Source of the DNA: Pseudomonas flavescens
GTDB lineage: Bacteria > Pseudomonadota > Gammaproteobacteria > Pseudomonadales > Pseudomonadaceae
Reading direction: 5' to 3'
Length of the DNA stretch: 64,000 bases
Assembly (NCBI RefSeq): GCF_013408425.1
Contig: NZ_JACBYV010000001.1
Coordinates: 1,984,001 to 2,048,000 of the forward strand
Position numbers and translations under genes: made by a program. A model generated the notes under the pieces. That model worked only from the letters and a program-made list of their open reading frames with translations. It did not search any database and was not told the DNA's origin. How positions within the stretch are numbered: position 1 is the first letter of the stretch; each line of letters opens with the position of its first letter. Of the stretch, positions 57,054 to 64,000 are shown one piece after another.

Positions 57054-58673
57054 ATGAAAAAACTCCTGCTGTCCCTACTGTGCTTGAGCGCGCTCGGCTG
57101 CGCCAAGCAGCCCGAACCGGAAAAATCCGTGGACGTCCTGCTGATCGGCGGGGGCATCATGAGCGCAAGCCTCGGCACCTACCTCAACGAGCTGGAGCCG
57201 ACCTGGAAGATCGACCTTTACGAGCGCCTGCCTCAGGTCGCCAGCGAAAGCTCCAATCCGTGGAACAACGCCGGTACTGGCCACTCGGCCCTCGCCGAGC
57301 TGAATTACACGCCGGAAAAGGCCGATGGCAGCATCGACATCAGCAAGGCCGTAGCGATCAACGAGTCGTTCGAGATCTCCAAGCAGTTCTGGGCCTACCA
57401 GGTCGACCAGGGCGTTCTGAACAATCCGAAGTCATTCATCAACAACGTCGCGCACATGAGCTTCGTATGGGGCGACAAGAACACCGAGTTCCTGAAGAAG
57501 CGCTATGACGCACTGCAGCACAGCTCGCTGTTCCGCAACATGGAGTTCTCCAACGACCCTGCGCAGATCGAGCAGTGGATTCCGCTGGTGATGGAAGGCC
57601 GTCAGCCGGGCGAGAAAATTGCCGCTACCCGCGTGCAGACCGGCACCGACGTGAACTTCGGCGAGATCACCAATCAGTTGCTCGATTCGCTGTCGCAGAA
57701 GAACGACGTGTTCAACGTCCACGTGCAGCATGAAGTTCGCGATATCACCCGCGCCGACGACGGCACCTGGAACGTCACCGTGGCCGACCTGGCCAACGAC
57801 GAGAAGCTGAGCACCGTCAACGCCAAGTTCGTGTTCATCGGTGCCGGTGGTGGCGCCCTCAAGCTGCTGCAGAAGTCCGGCATTCCGGAAGCTGACGGCT
57901 ATGCCGGTTTCCCGGTTGGTGGTTCCTTCCTGGTGACCCGCAATCCAGAAGTGGCAGCTCGTCACCAGGCCAAGGTCTACGGCCTGGCCTCCGTCGGTTC
58001 GCCGCCCATGTCGGTCCCGCACCTGGATACCCGTGTCATCGATGGCGAGAAAGTCATCCTGTTCGGGCCATTCGCGACCTTCTCCACCAAGTACCTGAAA
58101 AACGGTTCGCTGCTGGACATGTTCGGCACCATCACCACCCACAACATCTCGCCGATGGTCAATGCGGGCATCGACAACTTCTCGCTCAGCACCTACCTGA
58201 TCGGTCAATTGATGCTCAGCCAGGAAGACCGCATGCACTCGCTGCGCGAGTACTTCCCGGAAGCTCAGGACAAGGACTGGGAGCTGGTACAGGCCGGTCA
58301 GCGCGTACAGATCATCAAGAAAGATCCTGAGCTGGGCGGTGTCCTGCAATTCGGTACCGAAGTGGTCAGCTCCGAAGACGGTTCCATCGCTGCGCTGCTC
58401 GGTGCATCGCCAGGTGCCTCCACTGCTGCGCCGATCATGCTTCACCTGATGGAAAAGACCTTCAAGGACAAGATCAAGACGCCGGAGTGGCAGGCCAAGC
58501 TGAAGCAGATCATCCCCTCCTACGGCCAGACCCTGAACAACAACCTGGAGCTGACCAACAAGACCCGTGCCTGGAGCAGCGAGCGCCTGCAACTGACCTA
58601 TGTCGAGGTCAAACCAGAGCAGCAACAGGCCGAAGAGCCAGCCGAGGTCGAGGCGCCAGCCGAAGCCCAGTAA
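57054..58673 (+). CDS. mqo: Malate:quinone oxidoreductase with lipoprotein-like signal
   Basis: A 539-residue FAD enzyme that oxidises malate to oxaloacetate and reduces the quinone pool. The FAD motif [33 protein letters not shown] and [17 protein letters not shown] are the Mqo core. The N-terminus is a Lys-rich hydrophobic signal with SALGC (Cys16), as in lipoproteins, and a PEPE linker; the C-terminus ends in an Glu/Ala-rich tail ([13 protein letters not shown]). Mqo is usually a peripheral cytoplasmic-face protein, so an export signal is unusual. Start ATG 57054 is chosen over 57015. Confidence 0.93.
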   Translation: MKKLLLSLLCLSALGCAKQPEPEKSVDVLLIGGGIMSASLGTYLNELEPTWKIDLYERLPQVASESSNPWNNAGTGHSALAELNYTPEKADGSIDISKAVAINESFEISKQFWAYQVDQGVLNNPKSFINNVAHMSFVWGDKNTEFLKKRYDALQHSSLFRNMEFSNDPAQIEQWIPLVMEGRQPGEKIAATRVQTGTDVNFGEITNQLLDSLSQKNDVFNVHVQHEVRDITRADDGTWNVTVADLANDEKLSTVNAKFVFIGAGGGALKLLQKSGIPEADGYAGFPVGGSFLVTRNPEVAARHQAKVYGLASVGSPPMSVPHLDTRVIDGEKVILFGPFATFSTKYLKNGSLLDMFGTITTHNISPMVNAGIDNFSLSTYLIGQLMLSQEDRMHSLREYFPEAQDKDWELVQAGQRVQIIKKDPELGGVLQFGTEVVSSEDGSIAALLGASPGASTAAPIMLHLMEKTFKDKIKTPEWQAKLKQIIPSYGQTLNNNLELTNKTRAWSSERLQLTYVEVKPEQQQAEEPAEVEAPAEAQ

Positions 58674-58710
58674 CATTTCCGAACGGGCGCCTCCACGCAA
58701 GGCGCCCTGC

Positions 58711-58749
58711 AGAAACGAAAACGGCCCTTGAAGGGCCGTTTTCGTTTCT
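58711..58749. terminator. Long palindromic terminator after mqo
   Basis: A 39-base near-perfect palindrome with 19-base arms (AGAAACGAAAACGGCCCTT and its complement) and T-run in both directions. It separates mqo from the convergent amidotransferase gene. Confidence 0.85.
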
Positions 58750-58781
58750 GCGATTTGACGCTCGGCGCGCCAGCGAGGGCT

Positions 58782-59516
58782 TCAGGCTCTCGCTGGCTCG
58801 GCACTACGCCCGCTGGCGATGAAACGCAGCATCCACTCACCCACCGTGCGCCCGTGGTGATCTTCGTGCAGGCTGTCCACGGCCACGCGATACACCGACT
58901 CGCCTATGTGTTGCTGACGAATATCGAGCAAGGCACGCGAGTACTCGGGCACGAACTCCGGATGCCCCTGGAAGCACAGCACCTGATCGCCGATGCGGTA
59001 GGCGGCATGGGCGCAGAATGGGCTGGACGCCAGCAAGGTGGCGTTTTCCGGCAGGCGGGTGACCTGGTCCTGATGACTGATCAGCAAGGTCACTTCATCC
59101 AGCGAGGGCGTCATCCACTCCGGCTGCTCGGCCAGTTGATAGCGATGAATCCCCACGCCCCAACCGCCACTGGCGCGCTCCGCCTTGCCACCGAGCAGCA
59201 GCGCCAGCAACTGATGACCGAAACAGATGCCAAGGAGCTTGTCACCGGCCCGATAGCGCTCCAGCAGGTAAGCCTTGAGGCTCTCGATCCAAGGATCGGT
59301 GGCGAATGAATCAGCCTTGCTACCGGTCACCAGATAGGCGTCGAAACGCGAACCGGCCGGCGGATAGTCGCCGTTCATCACGTTGAATACGCTGAAGGTG
59401 GCAGCGATCGCCTGACCAGCGAAAAGACGTTCGAACATCTTGCCGTAGCCCTGATACTGATCGACCAGCTCGGGGCGCAGGATGTCGGTTTCCAGAATGC
59501 AGATCTGCAACGACAT
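58782..59516 (-). CDS. Class I glutamine amidotransferase-like protein
   Basis: A 244-residue protein resembling the GMP-synthase glutaminase domain. The triad is visible: Cys98 in LLGICFGHQLLA, His185 and Glu187 in FQGHPEF. No synthetase domain is attached. Free-standing members may degrade gamma-glutamyl compounds or act with unknown partners. The pseudomonad ortholog's substrate is not known to me. Start 59516. Confidence 0.88.
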   Translation of the reverse strand: MSLQICILETDILRPELVDQYQGYGKMFERLFAGQAIAATFSVFNVMNGDYPPAGSRFDAYLVTGSKADSFATDPWIESLKAYLLERYRAGDKLLGICFGHQLLALLLGGKAERASGGWGVGIHRYQLAEQPEWMTPSLDEVTLLISHQDQVTRLPENATLLASSPFCAHAAYRIGDQVLCFQGHPEFVPEYSRALLDIRQQHIGESVYRVAVDSLHEDHHGRTVGEWMLRFIASGRSAEPARA

Positions 59517-59700
59517 GAGCGGTACCTGAAAAGAATGATGACGCCGCTAAAGCGTGCCTGCGCGCGCCGACCAAGGCAAGAGGCCAAGCGCCAAAGGCAC
59601 GATCAGTCGTTTCGATAGTGACCATGAAGATCATTTGCTTCTGCTCGCTGTTCATGCAGAAGATGATTCTGCTCATCCCCCATTCACGGAGTGCTGCACC

Positions 59701-59892
59701 ATGCACAGGCAAACCGTCAGATATGCTCGCAACGGAGCCCTCGCCGCCATCGGTCTCTACCTGGTGATCGCCACTGCGCTGCTCGGCATGAGCATGCACG
59801 GCACCCCCGGTGCTCGTAGCGACTCGCCAATGCCCAGTAACGCCCACGACACGTTGCCGGTCACTTCGACGGCCATGCAGACGAATCACTGA
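59701..59892 (+). CDS. Small single-span membrane protein
   Basis: A 63-residue ORF with one hydrophobic helix (ALAAIGLYLVIATALLGMSM) and a Ser/Thr/Pro-rich tail. GGAG lies 9 bases upstream of the ATG. The PepSY gene follows after 97 bases. No family recognised. Confidence 0.45.
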   Translation: MHRQTVRYARNGALAAIGLYLVIATALLGMSMHGTPGARSDSPMPSNAHDTLPVTSTAMQTNH

Positions 59893-59989
59893 GCGCAACG
59901 GTTTTCTGAACCACAGGCGCAGCGGCGCACTCCAAGCATCAACGTCCGAAAACGGACGTAACCTCCCCGAAGAAAAAAGGAGTTTTACG

Positions 59990-60256
59990 ATGCTCAAGAA
60001 GACCCTGACTGCCCTCACCGCCGCCGCTGCCCTGAGTGCCGGCTTCGCCATGGCCGATCGCCCTGGCGCTGACTGGATCAGCATCGAGCAAGCCCTGAGC
60101 AGCGCCAAACAGGCTGGCTTTACCCAGGTTCACAAGATCGAAGCCGACGACGCCGGTTACTGGGAAGGCGAAGGCACCAAGCAGGACAATCGCCTGTACG
60201 AATTCCGCATCGACGGCAAATCGGGCAAGGTCATTCGCGAGCAGCTGGACAACTAA
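59990..60256 (+). CDS. Periplasmic PepSY-domain protein
   Basis: An 88-residue protein. A signal peptide (1-22, ends GFAMA) precedes a single PepSY domain (SIEQALSSAKQAGFTQVHKI, YEFRIDGKSGKVIREQ). PepSY proteins inhibit proteases or bind other proteins in the envelope. AAAAGGAG precedes the ATG. A terminator follows. It may be co-regulated with two-component systems elsewhere; none is adjacent. Confidence 0.85.
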   Translation: MLKKTLTALTAAAALSAGFAMADRPGADWISIEQALSSAKQAGFTQVHKIEADDAGYWEGEGTKQDNRLYEFRIDGKSGKVIREQLDN

Positions 60257-60275
60257 GCTGCCACCGTGTGGAAAG

Positions 60276-60296
60276 CCGGCCTTAGGGCCGGTTTTT
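60276..60296 (+). terminator. Rho-independent terminator after PepSY gene
   Basis: CCGGCC, loop TTAG, GGCCGG, then TTTTT. Confidence 0.8.
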
Positions 60297-60575
60297 CGTA
60301 GGTTCGTCCTTTGATATCGGGCATCCGGACGAACGGTAAACAGGGATTTTCAGAGAAGCATTCGCCCGCGCGGCCTCTGGCGCAGGGGTGTGCGAAAGAC
60401 ACGAGGGGTTCCATAACTGTGCAGCACTCTCCGGCACTATGTTAGGAACCAACTGATATAAAAAAACAGGACATCCGCTCTACAGTGAATACATGCACCG
60501 CCGGGTCTTGCCGGGGTGACACTGGGGACGCGGCATTCACCGGCCCACACGACAACAATCAAAAAGGTAACGGCC
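60297..60575. other. Intergenic region before the small membrane peptide
   Basis: About 280 bases without a gene. The AT-rich part near 60455-60470 could be a promoter. Nothing else is seen. Confidence 0.4.
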
Positions 60576-60671
60576 ATGTTCAAGACGCCCAAATTCCGTC
60601 AGGCGGGACTTATCCTCTTTGCGACTGCAGTATTGTTGATCCTGCCCAACATGAGCAGGATGATCGGCTGA
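60576..60671 (+). CDS. Small membrane peptide (31 residues)
   Basis: ATG 60576 to TGA 60671, MFKTPKFRQAGLILFATAVL then LILPNMSRMIG. A basic start and one hydrophobic helix; AAGGT lies 9 bases upstream. Codon choice is as in its neighbours. It is convergent with the AEC gene, whose end is 8 bases away. Its size makes it uncertain, but the layout is that of real small inner-membrane proteins. Confidence 0.45.
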   Translation: MFKTPKFRQAGLILFATAVLLILPNMSRMIG

Positions 60672-60678
60672 TACGCGG

Positions 60679-61566
60679 TCAGTTAACCTGCGGTATCCAC
60701 CAGGCCAGAATCAGCGGCAGCAAGCCCACTGCCAGCACGGTCGAGCACATCACCAGACTGGCGACCTGTTCGGGCGAACGATTGGCACGCACCGCGAACA
60801 GATAATTGAATACCGCGACCGGCATCGCCGATTGCACCACCAGTACGGCATGAGTCAGCGGCTCGAGCCCCAGCGCTGCACCAATTCCCCAGCCGACCCC
60901 TGCCCCCAGCAGAATGCGCAACGCACCCAGCACGAGCCCCGAACCGAGGTGATGCAGGCGAATGCTCGCCAGCGAAACGCCCAGGGTCAGCAGCATCAAC
61001 GGAATCGACATGCCGCCCAGAAGGCTGACGGTGTTGTCCAGCCAGCGTGGCAATTGCAGATCGAAGAAAATCATCGGCAGCGCCAGCAGCAGGCTGATCA
61101 TGATCGGGTTGCGCAGCAGATCGCGGAGCGATGCCGCATTGCCCGACAGCGCGATACCCACGCTGAACTGGAAGATCGACAGGGTCAGAAAGAAGGCCAC
61201 GGCCAGGGCCAGACCATGCTCGCCAAAGGCATAGAGGCTGATCGGCAGCCCCATGTTGCCGGTATTGGGAAACAGGAAGGCAGGCACCAGCACCTTCCAC
61301 TCCTGCCGGAACAGCCGGCTACACAACCAGCCGAACAGCCCCATGCAGCCAGTCACCAGCACGCAGCCCAGGGCCATGCTGGTGAACGCCGCTGGATGGA
61401 GGTCGGCACGGCTCAATGTAGCCAGCACCAGGCTTGGCGTGCCGATGGTCAGCACCAGCCGGGCGATGAACTCCATCGGGTAGCTCTGGCCACTGCGGGC
61501 CCAGGCATAACCAATGCCGGAGACGATGACCACCGGGGCCAGTACAGCGAACAACTCGGCCAACAT
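60679..61566 (-). CDS. AEC-family transporter (auxin efflux carrier type)
   Basis: A 295-residue membrane protein with about ten helices in two halves (APVVIVSGIGYAWARSG; FPNTGNMGLPISLYAFGE; GGMSIPLMLLTLGVSL). Proteins of this family in bacteria export malonate, malate or other organic acids. ATG 61566 is chosen because AAGGGG is 8 bases upstream; 61572 and 61641 are alternatives. The substrate cannot be told. Confidence 0.88.
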   Translation of the reverse strand: MLAELFAVLAPVVIVSGIGYAWARSGQSYPMEFIARLVLTIGTPSLVLATLSRADLHPAAFTSMALGCVLVTGCMGLFGWLCSRLFRQEWKVLVPAFLFPNTGNMGLPISLYAFGEHGLALAVAFFLTLSIFQFSVGIALSGNAASLRDLLRNPIMISLLLALPMIFFDLQLPRWLDNTVSLLGGMSIPLMLLTLGVSLASIRLHHLGSGLVLGALRILLGAGVGWGIGAALGLEPLTHAVLVVQSAMPVAVFNYLFAVRANRSPEQVASLVMCSTVLAVGLLPLILAWWIPQVN

Positions 61567-61708
61567 GGCCATTCCCCTTCGGCAAAGGGTGCATCCTAGA
61601 AGCGATGAGCAACTCATCGCAAGTCGTACAAGTACTGGCAAGCATGGATGCCGCGGGAGTGGAGCATCGAAGGGAGAGGCAGGCGATCAGGCCCCTGCCC
61701 TCACGGCA

Positions 61709-62506
61709 TCACTGCTCCTGAGCGAGGATCAGCGGCTCCACGTCGACGCGCGCCATCATCCGCTCGCCACCGCCGCCACGGCGCATGCCGCGTACCGGGC
61801 AGGCATCGAGGTAATCCAGCCCGACCGCCAGTTTGAGGTGGCGTTCTGGTCGTGCCAGGCAGTTGGTCACGTCGAAGCTGTACCAGGCACCATCCAGCCA
61901 GGCTTCGGCCCAGGCGTGGCTGGCCAGGTGATCGCGGCTGTCGGTGAACAGATAACCGGACACATAGCGCGCCGGGATTGCCAGGCTGCGGGCACAGGCG
62001 ATGAAGGCGTGGGCGTGGTCCTGGCAAACGCCCTGACGGCCGGCAAAGGCCTGCGCCGCGCTGGTTTCCACCTCGGTGACACCCGGCCGGTAGCTGATAT
62101 GGCCGTTGAGGCCATGCATCAGATCGATCAGGGCATTGCGATCACGCCGACGCGCGCACTGCACGGCGGCAAAATCGCGTAGCGCTTCGTCCGCCTCGGT
62201 GAGCCGTGTGAAGCGCAGAAACGGCAGTGCCGACTGGCTTTCGTGTTCAGCGTCGCTGGACTCGTCGATCTCCACCTGACCGCGGGCGCCGATGACGATC
62301 GACTCATGAGGCTCGTCCAGCGTCAGCACGTGGAGGATGTTGCCATACGGGTCTCGCTGCGCACGCACCGGGCGCGGCAGATCCAGCTGCCAGCTGAGTA
62401 CCTGCTGGCGTTCGCTGTCATGGGGCGTGAGGCGCAGGTACTGGATGCTGGCACGTACCTGGTCTTCGTAGTGATAGGTGGTGTTATGACGAATGGACAG
62501 TCTCAT
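61709..62506 (-). CDS. Transglutaminase-like protein of the alpha-E/ATP-grasp cassette
   Basis: A 265-residue protein. N-terminal bacterial transglutaminase-like domain (1-80, LSIRHNTTYHYEDQVRASIQ), then the core with triad Cys161 (GVCQDHAHAF), His197 (SHAWAEAW) and Asp212 (SFDVTN). Coupled by ATGA to the alpha-E gene. The cassette transglutaminase / alpha-E / circularly permuted ATP-grasp is widespread and has been proposed to make and process peptide bonds or tags. Its product is not known. Start 62506 fits the overlap and SD. Confidence 0.9.
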   Translation of the reverse strand: MRLSIRHNTTYHYEDQVRASIQYLRLTPHDSERQQVLSWQLDLPRPVRAQRDPYGNILHVLTLDEPHESIVIGARGQVEIDESSDAEHESQSALPFLRFTRLTEADEALRDFAAVQCARRRDRNALIDLMHGLNGHISYRPGVTEVETSAAQAFAGRQGVCQDHAHAFIACARSLAIPARYVSGYLFTDSRDHLASHAWAEAWLDGAWYSFDVTNCLARPERHLKLAVGLDYLDACPVRGMRRGGGGERMMARVDVEPLILAQEQ

Positions 62507-63453
62507 GCGACCTCCAGATAGGACGTGTGAATGACGCGACCGAGCTCGTGCACCTGGCCGATGAAATCGGTCAGCCAGGCATGCAGGCCCTCTTCCAGCA
62601 CCTCGTCGATGCTGGTGTAGCGCAACCGTGCGTCGAGCTCGGCGGCCAGGCGCTGTGCCGGTCGGCCGTTCTCTCCAGGCAGGTTGGCGAGCATCAGGTA
62701 CAACTCGTCCATGCAGGCACGCAGCGAACGCGGCACTTCGGGACGCAGCAACAGCAGTTCGGAAACCTTGCGGGCGCTTGGCGAGCCTCGATAGACCTCG
62801 GCGAACGCCTCGAACGACGACAGCGCGCGCAGCAAGGCACTCCACTGGTAGTAACTGTGTGCCGGCCGGCCATCGATCTCGTCGATGTCCTCGCCCAGCA
62901 GCTCGTAGCGTGAGTCGAGCAGACGCAGGGTGTTGTCGGCCCGCTCGATGAAGGTGCCAAGACGGATGAAGCGATAGGCTTCACCACGCACGATGGTGCC
63001 AAAGGTGGCCCCGCGGAACAGGTGCGAACGCTCCTTGACCCACTCGCAGAAGCGATTGATGCCGTAGCGGCCGAGGCCCTGATCGGCGATACCGCGAATC
63101 TCCAGCCAGGTTGCGTTGATGTTCTCCCACATGTCCGCGGTGATGCGCCCGCGTACCGCATGGGCGTTGCTGCGCGCAGCGCCGAGGCAGCTGTAGATGC
63201 TCGCCGGGTTCTGCGCATCCAGTGCGAAGAAATGCAGCATGCGCTCGGCATGCAGGGCACCGTGGCGCTCCTGATACTCCTCCAGGGTGCCGGTGATCAA
63301 CAGCGGCATCGCCAGTTCGTCGAGGCCGTCGCGGCGGCCGTCCTGCGGCATCAGCGACAGCGAATAGCTGCCGTCGAGCATCCGCGCGAGGTTTTCCGCA
63401 CGCTCCAGATAGCGGGACATCCAGTACAGATCGGAGGCAGTTCTCGATAGCAT
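62503..63453 (-). CDS. Alpha-E domain protein
   Basis: A 316-residue all-helical alpha-E (DUF403) protein. MLSRTASDLYWMSRYLERAENLA opens it and is the family mark. No catalytic residues are evident. It is coupled to the transglutaminase by 4 bases and stands 3 bases from the ATP-grasp gene, so all three are made as an operon. The role is likely structural or as an adaptor in the cassette. Confidence 0.92.
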   Translation of the reverse strand: MLSRTASDLYWMSRYLERAENLARMLDGSYSLSLMPQDGRRDGLDELAMPLLITGTLEEYQERHGALHAERMLHFFALDAQNPASIYSCLGAARSNAHAVRGRITADMWENINATWLEIRGIADQGLGRYGINRFCEWVKERSHLFRGATFGTIVRGEAYRFIRLGTFIERADNTLRLLDSRYELLGEDIDEIDGRPAHSYYQWSALLRALSSFEAFAEVYRGSPSARKVSELLLLRPEVPRSLRACMDELYLMLANLPGENGRPAQRLAAELDARLRYTSIDEVLEEGLHAWLTDFIGQVHELGRVIHTSYLEVA

Positions 63454-63455
63454 GC

Positions 63456-64000
63456 TCAGTCCTCCACTATCCAGGTGTCCTTGGTACCGCCGCCCTGCGA
63501 CGAATTCACCACCAGCGACCCCTCACGCAGGGCCACACGGGTCAGCCCACCGGGCACCAGGCGGGTCTCCTTGCCGGACAGGACGAAGGGGCGCAAATCG
63601 ATGTGCCGCGGCGCGATGCCGTTCTCGACGAAGGTCGGGCAGGTCGACAGACACAGGGTCGGCTGCGCGATGTATGCCTCCGGCCGGGCGATCAGGCGCA
63701 GGCGAAACGCTTCGATCTCCGCCTTGCTGGCAGCCGGACCGACGAGCATGCCGTAACCACCGGAGCCCTGGGTTTCCTTGACCACCAGGTCCTTGAGGTT
63801 GGCCAGTACATGGGACAGCTCGCTGGGCTTGCGGCATTGCCAGGTCGGTACGTTCTTGAGGATGGGTTCCTCGTCGAGGTAGAAGCGGATCATCTCGCCC
63901 ACGTAGGGGTAGATCGATTTGTCATCGGCCACGCCGGTACCGATGGCGTTGGCCAGCACCACGTTGCCGGACCGGTAGGTGGACAGCAGGCCGGGTACAC
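63456..64000 (-). CDS. Circularly permuted ATP-grasp protein (partial, runs off window)
   Basis: The C-terminal about 181 residues. [40 protein letters not shown] and [20 protein letters not shown] are the family's ATP-grasp and C-terminal blocks. The frame is open to the window edge (reading ...[12 protein letters not shown] before the first GTG at 63962), so 63962 is not the start. The whole protein is about 470 residues in relatives. Likely ATP-dependent carboxylate-amine ligase of the cassette. Confidence 0.92.
   Translation of the reverse strand, partial: VPGLLSTYRSGNVVLANAIGTGVADDKSIYPYVGEMIRFYLDEEPILKNVPTWQCRKPSELSHVLANLKDLVVKETQGSGGYGMLVGPAASKAEIEAFRLRLIARPEAYIAQPTLCLSTCPTFVENGIAPRHIDLRPFVLSGKETRLVPGGLTRVALREGSLVVNSSQGGGTKDTWIVED

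Noticed and set aside
57432..58700. Minus-strand ORF (422 codons) opposite mqo
   Set aside because: Antisense shadow of Mqo, no plausible motif.

Overview
The window reads as Pseudomonas DNA (Gammaproteobacteria, GC-rich) made of two unlike parts. Positions 1 to about 44,400 are most of an integrative and conjugative element (ICE). Positions about 44,400 to 64,000 are ordinary chromosome, with the gene order dusA - tal - STAS protein - response-regulator phosphatase - PilZ - mlaA - HAD-like - DUF4404 - queF - pyrF that is familiar from pseudomonads. The junction is the 5' end of dusA, a known integration target. A divergent tyrosine integrase and a PrtN-like putative excisionase sit right beside it. 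The other end of the element lies upstream of position 1 and is not visible.

Element backbone. The left edge holds the tail of a ParA-type ATPase, a small ribbon-helix-helix-like protein, the TraF peptidase and a DUF3363 relaxase, with a possible oriT between the last two. A compact P-type (trb) conjugation operon runs from 27.7 to 39.5 kb: traG, copG-like, trbB, C, D, E, J, K-like, L, F, G, I and a DUF2274 gene. Most of its genes are coupled by 4-base overlaps. Between the trb operon and the integrase (39.6-43.1 kb) are a Fic protein, a HigA antitoxin next to a decayed higB, a HipB-like regulator next to a hipA stub, and the PrtN-like gene.

Cargo (3.0-26.7 kb). (i) An apparent small-molecule cluster: 5-aminolevulinate-synthase family enzyme, GNAT acyltransferase, Gfo/Idh oxidoreductase, AsnB-type amidotransferase, MFS exporter and LysR regulator, with a divergent MmyB-like XRE regulator. 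I know of no described pathway with this combination, and it is the best candidate here for something new. (ii) A glucarate module: LacI regulator, three LacI-type operators, GudP-like transporter and glucarate dehydratase. (iii) A TetR regulator with a LigM/DesA-like folate-dependent O-demethylase and an SMR exporter. (iv) A QorB-like quinone reductase. (v) A chemoreceptor. (vi) An IclR-controlled module with an MFS transporter and a DapA-family lyase, including a truncated leading ORF and, beyond it, a relic of catechol 1,2-dioxygenase. The cargo has more non-coding sequence, lower and more variable GC, and several gene relics, as expected from repeated insertion and deletion.

Chromosomal part (44.4-64 kb). 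After the genes listed above come a TauE/SafE permease, a LysR regulator, an ExaC-like aldehyde dehydrogenase, a secreted low-complexity protein, a putatively lipid-anchored malate:quinone oxidoreductase, a class I glutamine amidotransferase, a PepSY protein, an AEC transporter and the three-gene transglutaminase / alpha-E / ATP-grasp cassette, whose last gene runs off the window. I see no rRNA, tRNA, CRISPR array or complete insertion sequence.
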